NCBI RefSeq assembly: GCF_037042905.1
Contig: NC_087252.1
Coordinates: forward strand, 32,627,994 to 32,691,993
Reading direction: 5' to 3'
Length of the DNA: 64,000 nt
Source of the DNA: Lytechinus pictus
Taxonomy: Eukaryota > Echinodermata > Echinoidea > Temnopleuroida > Toxopneustidae
How positions within the stretch are numbered: the first letter of the stretch is position 1; each line of letters begins with the position of its first letter. Position numbers and translations under genes: made by a program. The notes beneath the pieces were generated by a model. The model saw only the letters and a list, made by a program, of their open reading frames with translations. It was not told where the DNA came from and did no database searches. Below are positions 34,701 through 46,900 of this stretch, piece by piece.

Positions 34701-37700
34701 AATACCCTGAGAGATTGAAGAATTGACCCTTCAGTGTCTTGGTGTATTCAATCCTTTCCTGTAATGAGTATTCAAATAATATTAATAGAGTTGATGATAA
34801 TAGCATAAGTAAGACCGCAAAGCAATTCAAACATTTGTATAAAAGACACCTTCTTCTTACCCTACCCGATTAATGCAGATTTAATTCATGTATGTTTCCC
34901 TCCTCTCTTTCCCTTTTTTCTTTTGGTCATGCCTTTTTAAAGGTACAGAAGTACAAATTGTGTAATTTTATCTTTGTATATTAATTTGCTGCAAGGGGTC
35001 ATCTTCAATAAGCCAATTGGTTCTTTTTGTGATCCCCCACTGATACAAGTGGAAATAAATTGAACTAAATTGCATTGAACCAAGCACTATCTTCCAAAAG
35101 TGTAATTCAGGTAAATGTCCCTTAGGCAGTTCGTTAAAAGTTTGCGCCACGTCTTTAAGCAGTCATCCCGCTATAAGACTGCTACGTGTCTTTTCATTCC
35201 AGCTTTCCTGCAGTCCACATTGTTTTATCTATGGGGAGTGTGGTGGTATTGTTACGAAAAAGCTGCTTTATAACATCACAATTTGCACTCTTTAACCAAC
35301 TTTCCATGATGTAATAAGTCTTTAAAAGTGGAAAACTTACCATGGTACTGTTGAGGTCAACAAGCTCGATGTACAGTTGCCGTGACAACTCTTCATAACC
35401 TTTGATTTCCTGCTGAAGCTGACTAACATCTGATCAGACCACGTCAAGGAAAAACAAGTTATTTTATCAGTTGATTTCAAAAACTGCTTCATCTACTTTC
35501 TTTAGGTCACATCCCAATGGTTTCATTCTACAATCAGTTAGTGTACTCAGCAGTTAGAGTATTTACCATTTGTGTAATTTCAAGTCTCATAGCTGTTTGT
35601 TAACCTCCGGGGGAGGGGCACTGCCACTGAAGAGTGGACAACATCCGCAACAACAACACAAAAAAACAAAAACGCGGAAATAGGGGTGTTTTTCACGGGT
35701 AGACGGTGAACATGAGGTATGTGAATAGAGGGTCTAAAACGCAAAAAATGAGAAAAAAGCCTCTAAAATTATGATGGCATAGAACGCAAACAGAGTATGC
35801 AATTTGCACCTATTGCCAGCGGGCAAGCCCATCTGCAGATCCGAATACCCAATACAATCGGTACCATACACGGGACAAAATCAAAACACTTTTCTTTCCA
35901 GGAGGTGCCCCCAGTAGCCTCTCCCAAATCCAGACATTGAATGAGAGTGAGACCCCCGTGCACACGTGAAAATGTTCACCTTAGCCTAAGCCTGAGCGCT
36001 CGCATGAACATTCTGAACCTGCATGGACTGTGCTTTTGGCAGGTACTCTGGCGTGGAATGCGTATGAAGTGTAAAAAAAAGGCAACATTGATGAAATCCT
36101 TGTTTAGAGAGCACAGATCTGGGACATCTGAAAAAATCCAGGTTTAGAGTGTCCAAGAGGCCCGCCCTTGAATCCTTGTTTAAGGCGCCCCCCCAGGTTG
36201 TTAATCCAATACTTTTGTTGGTAAATTGCCAATTCCTCTACTGCCAACTCATCCACTCAGCACATGGTCTACTTTCATTTAGTCTAATGCCATTCCGTCC
36301 ATCACCATTTCATCTAACAACCATTTGGTCCAATCATCACTTTGTCTAATCACCATTTCTATGACCATTTCGTCTCATAACCAGTTGGTCTAATATCCAT
36401 TTCATTTTCCTTCATTTTGCACAAGGGCAATTCCATAAAATGATCAACCTTTTTGTACATCCGACCCCCATTTTTCTCAAGTCTTACTTCACTGTATAAA
36501 CTCACCAAGTCCTGGTCCTTTGAGAATATTACAAACTGTCAAAAGAACCAGAAATCAGAGACAGAAAACTTCATGAAGGTCCCACATATAGAGGGTAGGA
36601 CGTACATATTTTGTGGAATTGCCCACAATTAACACTTAGTCCAATAGACCAAATGGTATATGGACTAAATGGCTATTGGACAAACTGGTTATTAGACAGA
36701 ATGGAATTAGACTAAATGAAAGTAGACCATGTGGTGAGTGGACGTACTGATGGTAGACCAAATGATAGTAGACGATTTGGTAAATGGATGAATTGGCATT
36801 ACACAAATTGGAAATAAACCCGTTTGTTATAAACCCCATACTATAATTTTTCTATTCTCATGGGCAAACGTTCACCATACATTACAAGGCACTTTTTTGG
36901 ATATCTTATCCACCAATCTTTGGCATTGCCCATCCACTTCATGAATCTTTCCTTATCATTGACAGATTTTTTCTTAATGACATCTATAAAAGCTTAAAGG
37001 ATACTGGCATTGTTGGAAGTATTAGTGACACTCTTGAGCATGCCCCAGATCCCACTAGGTCTCGGAGCTGTCGACGCCCTCTGTAGCTGGTCTCTCTCGG
37101 CCATTGCTAATCTAAAATCATGAAAGGAAAAAAAAAAAAAAGAGAATACAATGAAAATAACTGAAAAATAAATGCTTATTCAGGTGTAATTTCCATCCCT
37201 CTCTCTATCATATTATGCCCCTGCTTCCCCAAACTTCTAAAAATTCCTTTTTTTTCTTTTTTTTGCATTTGGATTAAATTGTTACTTATCTGCTTCTAGG
37301 AATTTTGTTTTCGTCTTGACAGAATAATGATATTCCGCACAATATAGCGCTCAATACATCTGAACGATGTCTCTAAGCGCTTTACAGATATATTATTACC
37401 CTGGTCATCAGATCCTGACATGCCCGCATACAATGTATGCACTTTCTCCACTCCCTGAGGATTCCAACAAGAGTTCCAAGACACAATTGCTAGACATACT
37501 ATACGTCTAGGCTTTCGCATCCTACCAGGTACCCATTTAATACCTTGGTGAAGAAGGGCCCCCCCTTTTCATTTTAAAAACTTACTCACCTTTTTTTCTT
37601 TGTTAGAATCATATCCATAACTTGCATGAACTTCCTTTCATGAGTGTGAACATCTGCTTCAGTTACAGGCCTGGAAGATGGAAAGATTGAAAGAAAATAC

Positions 37701-40700
37701 AGGTATGTCACATCTTTTTTTTTCATCGTTATCATTGTCATCTTCACCATAATCATCATCTCCATCATCACTTTTGTCTTCATCATCATCATAACCATCA
37801 ACACGATGATCATGATCGTCACCATCACCATCATTGACCACTATCATCATGATCATCATGATCATCATCATAACCATCAACACCATCATCACCATCACCA
37901 TCGTCACCGTCATCACCATCCTTAACCACTATCATCAAAATCATCATCATCACCACCATCATCAACATCATTATCATCCAACCTACCTTGTAAAGTAAGC
38001 CATGTAAGTATAGGGACAGTTGACGGCTCCAAATCCTGATAGTATAGCCGCTAGGGTCACTCCGATCACTCCAACTCGACTTATGACTTGTTCAATAGAC
38101 AGAATACCTGCAAAGTTAACAAGTTTTTTACAAAGTGAATGTTAAAGTTAGATGAGCATTAGCTTTCATAGGGAGTGGTTTATTATTTGCTGTCCCCGGA
38201 CTTTGTGAAAAGCATGGGAAATGCCTGTAACAGAGACAAATTTGGGGGGAAGCAAACTATGTGTACCAGCAAGAAATTCTTTGACAAAGCCTGATTACCC
38301 TCAGGCAACTGTCAGGCCAGGGAAAGAGAGAAAACGTCTGCTAGTCATAAATCTTGTTCTAGCATGTGTGATATTTAACCGAATGGTGTTGAATTCCCAC
38401 TGAAAACAGTTGACAACCTCCTTTAATAGATGCTAAAGAAATGTAACATAGTTTAAATCCCATCTAAAAAGTTTTGGTATTGGACAATGATGTGAACTAT
38501 TCTTGGGTATTATCTACCATGCTAATCTTACAAGAATGTCACATATTGTCTTATTTCAACTATTTTCGCTTTACTTCCAGCAGAAGCATTGTAAAGCTAA
38601 GTCCAACAATCCTTGATCATTTTCATCATATTAGAACATTTCGTATCATTTGAAAGGGTAATAAATTCAGCATGTCTTTTGTGACAACATATCTATTAGT
38701 GAGTTACTGCTAATGCATGTCTTTGAATATACCACAACAATCTTTGGTGAAATGAAAAAGCTATGGGTATTTGAAAAGGATACAAGGTTCAGGTTTTGAT
38801 AGGATATTTGAACCACAAAACCTCTTGGCACTAAGAGAGTTCATAACCTACCATGTTTTGGACTGAGAATAGGAAAAGGATCACCAAGCTTCCAAAAGAA
38901 ATAGATGAAGACGAGCCACGCCCCTGCCGTCAAGATAATGGTCATGTGACGCTGAACAACTACGAAAGAAAAAGAGACGTTCATTTTCTGATATTTCGAA
39001 AGTGAGAAGTTACAATCCAATCTTAGCACACTCATATATTTCATGTTTTTCAACATACCACAACAATCTTTGGTCAAATGAAATTTATGCTAAAATTTAA
39101 TGAATGCTAAACATTGCAAGACTTTCGTGACACGTCACGACAATGTCCATCGCACCGGCAACAACGCATCAAACAGCTGTGTTGATGTGCATGTCATAGG
39201 AGCTGTAGAGGTACACTTGACTGAGTCAGCTCACTTGTTACGTGTGTCCACTGGTGAGCCATGTAAGTATTTTGTGATATATTCTGATAATCAAGGAATC
39301 TTGATTGCTCGAGCCATTTGATTGTTTACTCTGGTGAACAATTGAATGGTAAATAGGGTATTCATCCCACACCTACTTAAACCCAATTATAGTTATAATT
39401 AAAAACATTTTTATCAAAAAAGAAAAAAAAAAAGAATGTACCTACCGAAAGGAATATTGCTGACCAGGAAGTATGCTATATAGAAAGGAAGGACAACGAT
39501 GAGAATGAATAGGATGGCGTACAGGTCTATTCGCCAGTGGAAGAACCTTGAACTGTAATTAATTGAAAAGAAAGTATTGGAGAGAGTTTGATTAAAACAA
39601 TCATGTTAGACATTCTGAATAGTTCCTTTTTGATATTCTCCCCCTTATAAGGCCATGTTACATCGTTCCGTGCAAGCGTTGCATGTGACTTGCGGGGTGA
39701 CTAATTTTACTAGCTGCAGGTCGCCCCCATTGACAGTACCTCGCACATACTGTATCTTGCATGCAGTTTGTGGCCCTCAGGAGCACACACATGTCTGATT
39801 TGCCCACAGAAAAACTTGTTTGCGGGTGAGTTTCGGGTGATTGCCCGCAACTCGCCCGCAAGGATTGCATGGAACGATGTGACTGGGCATTTGATATCAT
39901 TACATTTCCATTTAGGCTATAACATTTATCGTTCCACCAAGTTCCTACATGTTACACAGAAGGATAAGGATCGTAAAGAGGCTGTGCATTTGATCAATAA
40001 GTTTGCTTGAAAGAATATAAAATGTAAACTTCATCTGAAACCAGTTGGTCGACAGACGGGCTATCCTCATTCACACCAAGTTTCAATTAGTCTATCTGAC
40101 CCTTGGTCTAATGTGTTATGACCATGTGGCTTAATCATCCATCCCTTGGTGTAATTTCTCTTTGGGCTAATTAGCATCCGTCAGTGAGCATAAAAAATAC
40201 ATTACACTACATGTACATGGGATTAAAAAAAATGAAATTAGATGAAGTCGTTCAGGCAAAAAATTAATTTGAAATTTTCGGGGGCTACTTTTCACATCTT
40301 ACTGCCTAAATCTTCAACACTGGATAAACTTTAACATTGCAATGAATGGGGATTTCACAGGGCTCCATTAAAAAAAAAGTTTTCCCAGCTATTTTGAGGA
40401 TTTTGGTGGCTATAATAATAATAATATACAGTTCTTGTATAGCGCATATCACATTATGAATAATGTCTCTATGCGCTTCCAAAGGACTTGGATATTATTA
40501 CCCCAGCTGTAGCTTGGCAGCCGTAATCACTAAGATTACAGCGCACACGCATTTCAAGGAATAAATTCCTGCCAGGTACCCATTCACCTCACCTGGGTTG
40601 AGTGCAGCACAACGTGGATGAATTTCTTGCTGAAGGAAATTACGCCATGGCTGGGATTCGAACCCACGACCCTCTGTTTTAAAGTCAGAAGACTAATCCA

Positions 40701-43353
40701 CTGGGCCACAACGCTCCACACAATATATTGTCCCCAGCCCCTGTATATTTTTTCCCCTGAACTGGTTATTAGCAAAAGTTTAAACAATACAAGATGGTCA
40801 GTTGACAAAATTACTCAGAGAAAAAATGATAAATTAGCCTTACTGTAGATAAGCCCTAGTTGTTCATTAACAAAGTAGAGCGTACCAAACACAGTATACT
40901 CACTCTGAGTGCAGGACTCCAAGAATCTCAAAGATGATGAGTTCAAATAATGTACATGAAAGGGCAAAGGTCACAGAAAAGGTCAACTGAACACTCCCAT
41001 GATGCACCTGGCAAGTACATGTAAGAATACAAAAAACATGTAGGTCTGAGTCAGAATAATAAGAGTTGATAAGCATGGAGACACTGTAATGATAATGCTG
41101 GAGTAAACACCACAAGATCTATAAGATAATCCTTATTATTCCATACTTGATGTGAAGGAGTGTGAGGTTGGCTTAATACAGAGCAAATAAATAGATTTGG
41201 CTTTATAAATTATACTGCAGCTAAAAATTGGTCAGTGCTTTAGTTTTCCTGTCAAGTTAGACTGAGTCATAAAGAGAAATGGCAGCTGACATCGAGGCAC
41301 AAACTGGACCCTCAAAAAAAGGAAAAGTTCCGTCTCGTTCGTTCTCCTTCTTTCCAAATTGAAAACAAAATGGCCGTTCGATATCGAGAACGAACGCGAG
41401 AGAGAGGTCTAACTTTTCCTTTTTTTTGAGTGTCCAGTTTGTGCCTCGATGTCAGGATTCTGTGTCACGACAGACCTTCATCCATATAATCGAGGTAAGT
41501 GCATAATTTATTTTTTCCCCTTTTATTTGGACTCTTTGGAGTGCTATTGCGACCCCATTCTACACCGTTTTGGAGAGTACCCATGTCTGCCTAATTTTAC
41601 GCGGACGAGTCATGGGCTCCGGCCTGCTTTGCGGGCCGGAGCTCTCTGGGTTAAGCTACGAGATGCATATAGAGGGAGACAGATGTCTGCTGCCCTCTAA
41701 ATGTGTCTTGGGTTGGTACATTGACATTGTTATTAGACCAATTGAAAATAAACCCTTGTAGAGATTTCCTCACCTCATAGTTTTTAAACAGCTTTCTCAT
41801 GAAGAAAATCCAACCTCCCAAGAAAAACAATATCTGCATTATAAAAAAAACAAGAACATTATCAGCATGTCAAATAAATCAATTAGATTTAGAAATAAAT
41901 AATACAAAAATGTTAGTGAGATATAGACAGTACCGGTTGTTGTTGTTCGTTGTGGGTTGTTTCCACACCCAGCATAGACAGTATAGGAGTTAAAACTTGC
42001 TGATGTTTACTTGGCAATCTTGTTCTCTTTGAAACTTCTCTTTGCTTTGTTATTTTAGTAGAAGGCTAAGGCTACGAGATGCATATAGACTCAATAGAGA
42101 AAGACAGATGTCTGCTACGCTCTCTCTCATAGCTTAGCTACTAACAAAGAGACCCGGGGGGGCCACTTACATTGACGAGTGGATACCGTGCGCGACCCAA
42201 AAAACACGTAAAAAGGATATCTTTTTCAAGATAGGGCACGTTACGTACGTAACGTGATAAGGGTGTCAAAAACACAAAAATATTGAAAAAAGGGTATCTA
42301 TTTCGCTCGGAAAAATATACGTGTTTAGGGTTAAATATGCGGGGATGATAAAACAAAATCAAAATGTTTTATGAAGGATGTCCTTTTTGCCCCAACACTA
42401 CGTGTTTAGAGTCCGATTTGCGCGAGGTGTGGAAGGTGGGGCCGTACTAAACCAAAATAATGGTGTCTAAAGGTAAAACCAACGACCGACGGACGCGTGA
42501 CATAACATTAACAATAAAATATCTCTGTACTTGTTTAGGGGCTCAGTTTTGGGAATACTTGCCAATAGTATTTGTTTCCAATACTTGTTAAGGGTAGAGT
42601 TTCACACGCCAATACTAATAAGGGGTGCATTTTCAGAATATAGAAAATACATCGCTGTACTTGTTTAGGGGCTCAGTTCTGGGAATACTTGCCAATAGTA
42701 TTTGTTTCCAATACTTGTTAAGGGTAGAGTTTCACATGCCAATACTTGTTAAGGGGTGCATTTTCAGAATATGGAAAATTCGTGTTTAGGGTGCTTTTCA
42801 AGACCCCGTGGTCGCGCATGGTATCCCCTCGTCAATGGAAGTGGCCCCCCCGGGCAAAGAGAACAACTTCAACAAGATGGCCACGCAAACATCAGCAAGT
42901 TTTTTCCCGTCTTTTCTTAAATAATAATATAGGCCTAGGCCTATATTTTTTTGTTTTTTTCCTAAAGAATATTTGTTTAAAAATGAAATCAATATTGTGA
43001 TAAATCAAATGTCAAAACTGAAGTTCTAATGTTAGCCCATTTCCTACATGATTTTGGGCCACTCAAGGGTTCATTACATGCCGCTGCGCACAGAAAATTC
43101 AAGCCAAAGCGCCAAGAAAGTCGTGTGTAGTGGACGCCACGACACACGATCGCAGGGGCGCGGGGCCAAGGCAGGAATGGGGCCCGCGCCCGATCGCACG
43201 GCCGCGGCAATTGTCGGATACCGACCACGTCACACGCAATATATTTCACAATTCTGACTTACTACTGGCACTTACTCATATTACATGAATAGAAAATAAC
43301 AGTATGATTACCTGAGTACTGAACATGACAAAGGAATCAAGAAAGAATGCCAT
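31794..43353 (-). CDS. GPR89: Golgi pH regulator (GPHR/GPR89), 13 exons, 457 aa, complete
   Basis: Multipass Golgi membrane protein; vertebrate GPHR is reported as an anion channel needed for Golgi acidification, glycosylation and trafficking. Exons in transcript order: 43353-43312, 41833-41774, 41007-40904, 39552-39446, 38959-38852, 38107-37987, 37670-37590, 37111-37005, 35429-35341, 34758-34570, 33711-33622, 33154-33089, 32003-31794 (stop TGA). All junctions are GT-AG and all phases join. The product is 457 residues against 455 in human. Diagnostic segments are [11 protein letters not shown] (exon 2), [12 protein letters not shown] (exon 3), [17 protein letters not shown] (exons 5-6), [15 protein letters not shown] (exon 6), FDRVGKTDP (exon 10), and [11 protein letters not shown] with LAHKQAPEK (exon 13). 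The central cytosolic loop spans exons 7-9, with a coiled-coil-like [15 protein letters not shown]. The acceptor at 37112 rather than 37107 and that at 35430 were chosen because only they keep frame and family similarity. Confidence 0.97.
32029..32285 (-). mobile_element. SINE copy, partly decayed
   Basis: Same orientation and body as the SINE at 40.4 kb: (TAA)n tail, GGCTGTAGCTCAACGGCC, CTACCAGGTACCCACTCACC, CCTGGGTCGAGTGCAGCAC, then a box-B-like GGGATTTGAACCCACG. It begins about 25 bp into the last GPR89 intron. Confidence 0.75.
32490..33060 (+). mobile_element. Degenerate LINE 3' fragment (RT C-terminal end and 3' tail)
   Basis: The plus strand encodes pieces resembling the end of CR1-like reverse transcriptases: [20 protein letters not shown], then after frame breaks [12 protein letters not shown] and [10 protein letters not shown]. 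It ends with the typical AAGCGCCTTGAGCA...ACGCTATATAAAT tail and ATT repeats. A 29-bp segment (CACTATCAACCTGCACGC...) is directly duplicated at 32676-32735. It lies in a GPR89 intron, antisense to it. Confidence 0.75.
36219..36830. repeat. TTGGTCTAAT-family fold-back, about 610 bp
   Basis: The left half runs AATTGCCAATTCCTCTACTG through GTCCATCACCATTTCATC to ATAACCAGTTGGTCTAAT. The right half is the inverse (CAATAGACCAAATGG ... GGATGAATTGGCATTACAC). Same family as 13.1 kb. It lies in a GPR89 intron. Confidence 0.65.
37320..37556 (-). mobile_element. SINE, head truncated
   Basis: It matches the body of the 29.55-kb SINE closely (ATATAGCGCT...CTAAGCGCTTTACAGA, ATTATTACCCTGGTCATC, AGGTACCCATTTAA) but stops at AATACCTTGGTG, so the tRNA-like head is absent. 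It is next to GPR89 exon 7. Confidence 0.8.
37727..37978 (+). repeat. (ATC)n microsatellite filling a short intron
   Basis: Imperfect ATC/ACC triplets occupy most of the 316-bp GPR89 intron between exons 6 and 7 (37671-37986). In transcript sense it reads (GAT)n. Confidence 0.95.
39651..39889. repeat. Fold-back (MITE-like) element, about 240 bp
   Basis: The left arm CATGTTACATCGTTCCGTGC is inverted at about 39867-39886 (GCATGGAACGATGTGAC), with further matching of CTTGCGGG / CCCGCAAG inside. It lies in GPR89 intron 3. Confidence 0.7.
40411..40716 (-). mobile_element. tRNA-derived SINE, near full length
   Basis: On the minus strand: head GGAGCGTTGTGGCCCAGTGG, box B TCGTGGGTTCGAATCCCAGC, body with GTGCTGCACTCAACCCAGGT and GGTACCTGGCAGGAAT, tail ATTATGCGCTATAC... 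and (TTA)n. It is closely related to the plus-strand copy at 57.87 kb. The tRNA-like part is not called a functional tRNA. Confidence 0.88.
41287..41454. mobile_element. MITE, 168 bp
   Basis: The left terminus TGACATCGAGGCACAAACTG is an exact inverse of the right terminus CAGTTTGTGCCTCGATGTCA, with the symmetry continuing through CTCAAAAAAAGGAAAAGTT / AACTTTTCCTTTTTTTTGAG. It lies in GPR89 intron 2. Confidence 0.9.
42155..42852. mobile_element. Fold-back element, about 700 bp, with internal direct repeat
   Basis: The termini GGGGGGCCACTTACATTGAC and its inverse (TCAATGGAAGTGGCCCCCCC) enclose GAGTGGATACC / GGTATCCCCTC and CGCGACC / GGTCGCG. Inside, a segment of about 120 bp starting TCTGTACTTGTTTAGGGGCT is directly repeated (from about 42525 and 42654). 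It lies in GPR89 intron 1. Confidence 0.8.
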
Positions 43354-43978
43354 TTTCACAGATCTTAGACAGGTCCAGACAACGATTAAAATTTACAAAT
43401 TTGCACAGGGCGCTGACATCTTGTTTCGACTAGCCTATCACAACAGCATTTGCTTTTGCAAACTGACAACATGACTAAAATTTGTATGATGATTTGGAAT
43501 TATTAATCATGGGATTGGAATATTAAATTTATTTCAAAAAGGAAGGCAGAAAATTTCTTAAATTTTCACCAAGAACTCTGAAAATAAATCTTAAAAACTA
43601 AATTTTATTCACTTTATAAAAGACTAGGTAATAATGCCCGCTGTTCTTATTTGTGGTAGCTCCCAAAATGGGGGTTAAATTAGGAAGAAATATATACATA
43701 TTTTAAATATATCATGGTAAACCATGAGCAATTAACACTTTAATAAATTTTTACAAGTTTTATTTCCTTTTAGAATGACACCAAATATATTTTTAGGGCA
43801 AATATCACTTCTGATTTCTTCTCTTGAAAAGGGGGTGTGTTTCATACCGGACATGGTATTTCAGCAATTTCGCTTTTACATGTGTAGGAATGCAAATTTG
43901 TTGTTGTTGGTTTTCCTAATTTCAGGGGAACTTTCCCTTTATTGTTGACGCGTGAAAGTGAATGGGACACGAGGCAAG
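43354..43978. promoter_or_regulatory. Putative bidirectional promoter region between GPR89 and USP25/28
   Basis: The start codons of two divergently transcribed genes are 625 bp apart, so both 5' UTRs and core promoters must lie here unless an untranslated exon exists farther away. I see no obvious TATA box and no strong CpG island; the segment is AT-rich. The USP start context is GCAAGATGA, with A at -3. This is inferred from gene positions, not from a recognised promoter motif. Confidence 0.5.
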
Positions 43979-46900
43979 ATGACCGTCGAACAAAATGCAA
44001 TTCGAAATCAGCAACATATAAAGGTAAGATACTTACTTTAAGTCCTACATCTAAGACAAATTCTAGGCCCTATTTCATTTGCATGCAGTAAGTGCAGTCC
44101 CATATATTGGTATTCATGTCACTGTTGTTTGTTTGTTCATGTTGTAAAAAAAACTTTCAGTTCAGCCTCAAAGTTACGTGTGAGAAAGAAGAAAATTAAA
44201 CTGTTATTGTCAATGTTGATGTGCTAAAAAAAAAGGATTGAAAAGAGTGGTATGATGAAAGAAAAAGGAGAAAGACATAAGGCATCTATGTGAACTGGTG
44301 AAAATAAAAAGCAATGGGCTGCCGGCTGAGACTGAGAAAGAGGAAGATCAAATAAAAAAAAATAAAAAAGGAGGAAAAAACAGAAGAATAGAGCCAGTTA
44401 GTTTACTAACCTCGTGATACGTGTGAGTGGAATAGAGCCTGATGAAAGGATCAAAAGAGTTATTAAAGACAAGGAACCAAAATAAGGATGAGATCAGACA
44501 GAAGAGTGTAATGAGGATAGAAGTTAGAACAGTCAAGAGTGCAGTGAGTCTTTGTGAATGAAAAAAAAAAGAAATAAGGAAATGAGAACTACTAACAGTC
44601 TAAAGATGCTTAGAATAGGAAATACATTTAGTTATTATGGGGAAGGATGAAAAGAAAAGGAGAAGAAATCATACCTAGAAGGGTATAGGCTTTAGACAAG
44701 GTCCTTTGTCTGTTATGATGTTTATATCAAACGCTGTCCTACATGTGTGCGCCTACTGACTGAAAAAAATCTACGTGTTAAAGTGACTATTAAACCGCAA
44801 AAGGTCAGATGAATGCGAGGATTGGGAGCTTGTCACATGGCCTTTAGGAACCTTATCATTGTTTCTGACACTACCTTAACCTGATGCTGAGAGGTAGCAG
44901 CCAATCACTGAACATATATCTCTCGCATCAATGAACCTGATCCCCATATGAGCCCGTACCACAGACACGAACATACTCGGTCACATGATGTCATCAGCAT
45001 ACACAGTACGGATAGACGCATGAGCATGCTCATGAATGATTCATATCAATCGGTGGATGCCGTATTCTTAGCCTAGCAATTGAATCTTCCATGATCCCAT
45101 TGACAACTCTCTTCGTCTACTGCTAGACTTGTCTCAGCCACTAACTTATGAGGAATGTATAGTCACAAGGCCTTGTCAAAAGGCTAGAGATGGGATGGAA
45201 CCAAAAAATAGGAAGAAAGAAAAATAAGGGAGAATGAACAAAAATTGAAAGAAACTGACATTAAATTATTAAAAACAAAATCTTTGGCAAAATTAGACAC
45301 TCTGACTGGTTGCCATTATAAGAAGAAGAAATAGTACACTCCCCGTCTCTACACCCAGGTAATGCTCAGGTATTGAGTATGTAGGAAAAAAAGTAGAGAA
45401 GGAACTAAGAGGAAGACGAAGGGAGGATGGGGGGGGGGGGGGGAGGTGAAACTAGGGAGGGATTGAGGGAGACAAAAAAAGGGAATTGAAGAAGAATTAA
45501 GGTCAAGGATGAGGAGGGAGATGATAATAATGATAAGAAAGATAAAGAAGGGGAAGAAGATGAGAAAGAGGAGAAAAGTTGTCTTTTTATTTGCTGTCAG
45601 ATTTAATATTGTAATTATCAATTATGTTTAACGACTTTCCGTTTTTTTTTTTTAACATCATGTCACTATTGAATTGAACTGAAAGGAATGAATCAAATTA
45701 TGTTTTATATGCATGCAGGTGTTTGCTTTAAGTTAAAGGTCAAGTCCACCTCAGAAAAATGTTGATTTAAATCAATAGAGAAAAATCAAACAAGCATAAT
45801 GCTGAAAATGTCATCAAAATCGGATGTAAAATAAGAAAGTTATGACATTTTATTTAAAAGTTTCGCTTATTTTTCACAAAACAGTTATGTGCACAATTTG
45901 GTCACATGCAAATGAGAGAATCCATGATGTCCCTCACTCACGATTTCTTTTGTTTTTTATAGTTTGAATTAAATACAATATTTCTTTTTTTCAGATTTGA
46001 CAATAAGGACCAATTGGTCTGAACCATAAAATATTACAAAATGGTAATTCCACATGTTCAGGGAGAAATATAACTTTGTTTCACAGGACAATAAGGAGAA
46101 AATTATAATATTTTATATACGAGATCTAATAAAAAACAAAAGAAATAGTGAGTGAGCGATGTCATCAGTTCCCTCATTTGCATACCGACCGGAATGTGCA
46201 TATAACTGTTTTGTGAAATCAATCAAAATAAAAAAATGACACAACTACTTATTTTACATCCGATTTTGATGAAATTTTCAGTGTTATGCTTGTTGGATCT
46301 TTCTCTTTTTATTCAAATCGAATTTTTGTTGGGGTAGACTTGTCCTTTAACATCAAAGAATTCCAAGAACAGTGGCATTACAGTGCTGCTGAAATGGGCT
46401 ATCTACCATTTTATGAATTGATTATTGATTTTCATATTGGGTGTACAAATGTAAAAATCAGTGAATAATTACATGTAGCCAATGTGTATGTTTCATGATA
46501 ATTCTCATTAGATACCTAGTAAAATTGATTTGAAATATCATTTTGTGATTCCAAAGCCCAGATGTACTAATTATTACATTATAATTATTTTTCAGTCACT
46601 TTTAAAGAGACAATTCAGTGCACTCAGAATTATGTGTAAATTTGCTGGATAAAAGTCTTGACTCCATTATTTCTTTTAATACCTGTTTAGGCTGTATTGT
46701 GATTTGTGCACTTACATGTACATATATAGGGAATGAGTTATTAGAGAGAAATTCAACCAAAGATTGAATGTGACCATTGAAATATATAAGATGAAACAAG
46801 AAGAAAATGCAAAGAAGCAGGAGGTGAAAATACGTATGAACAAAAGTCAACAGACTATGAGGTAGTAATGAATTTTTAAAAAGCTTGCAGAATTGCTAAT

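Noticed and set aside
37005-37106. GPR89 exon 8 starting at the nearer acceptor (37106)
   Set aside because: It puts a stop into the continuing frame; the acceptor five bases upstream keeps frame and the [11 protein letters not shown] segment.
40600-40716. tRNA-like box A and box B sequences, also at 29.8, 32.2, 56.9, 57.37 and 57.9 kb
   Set aside because: They lack a closed acceptor stem and are followed by shared SINE bodies, so they are SINE heads, not tRNA genes.
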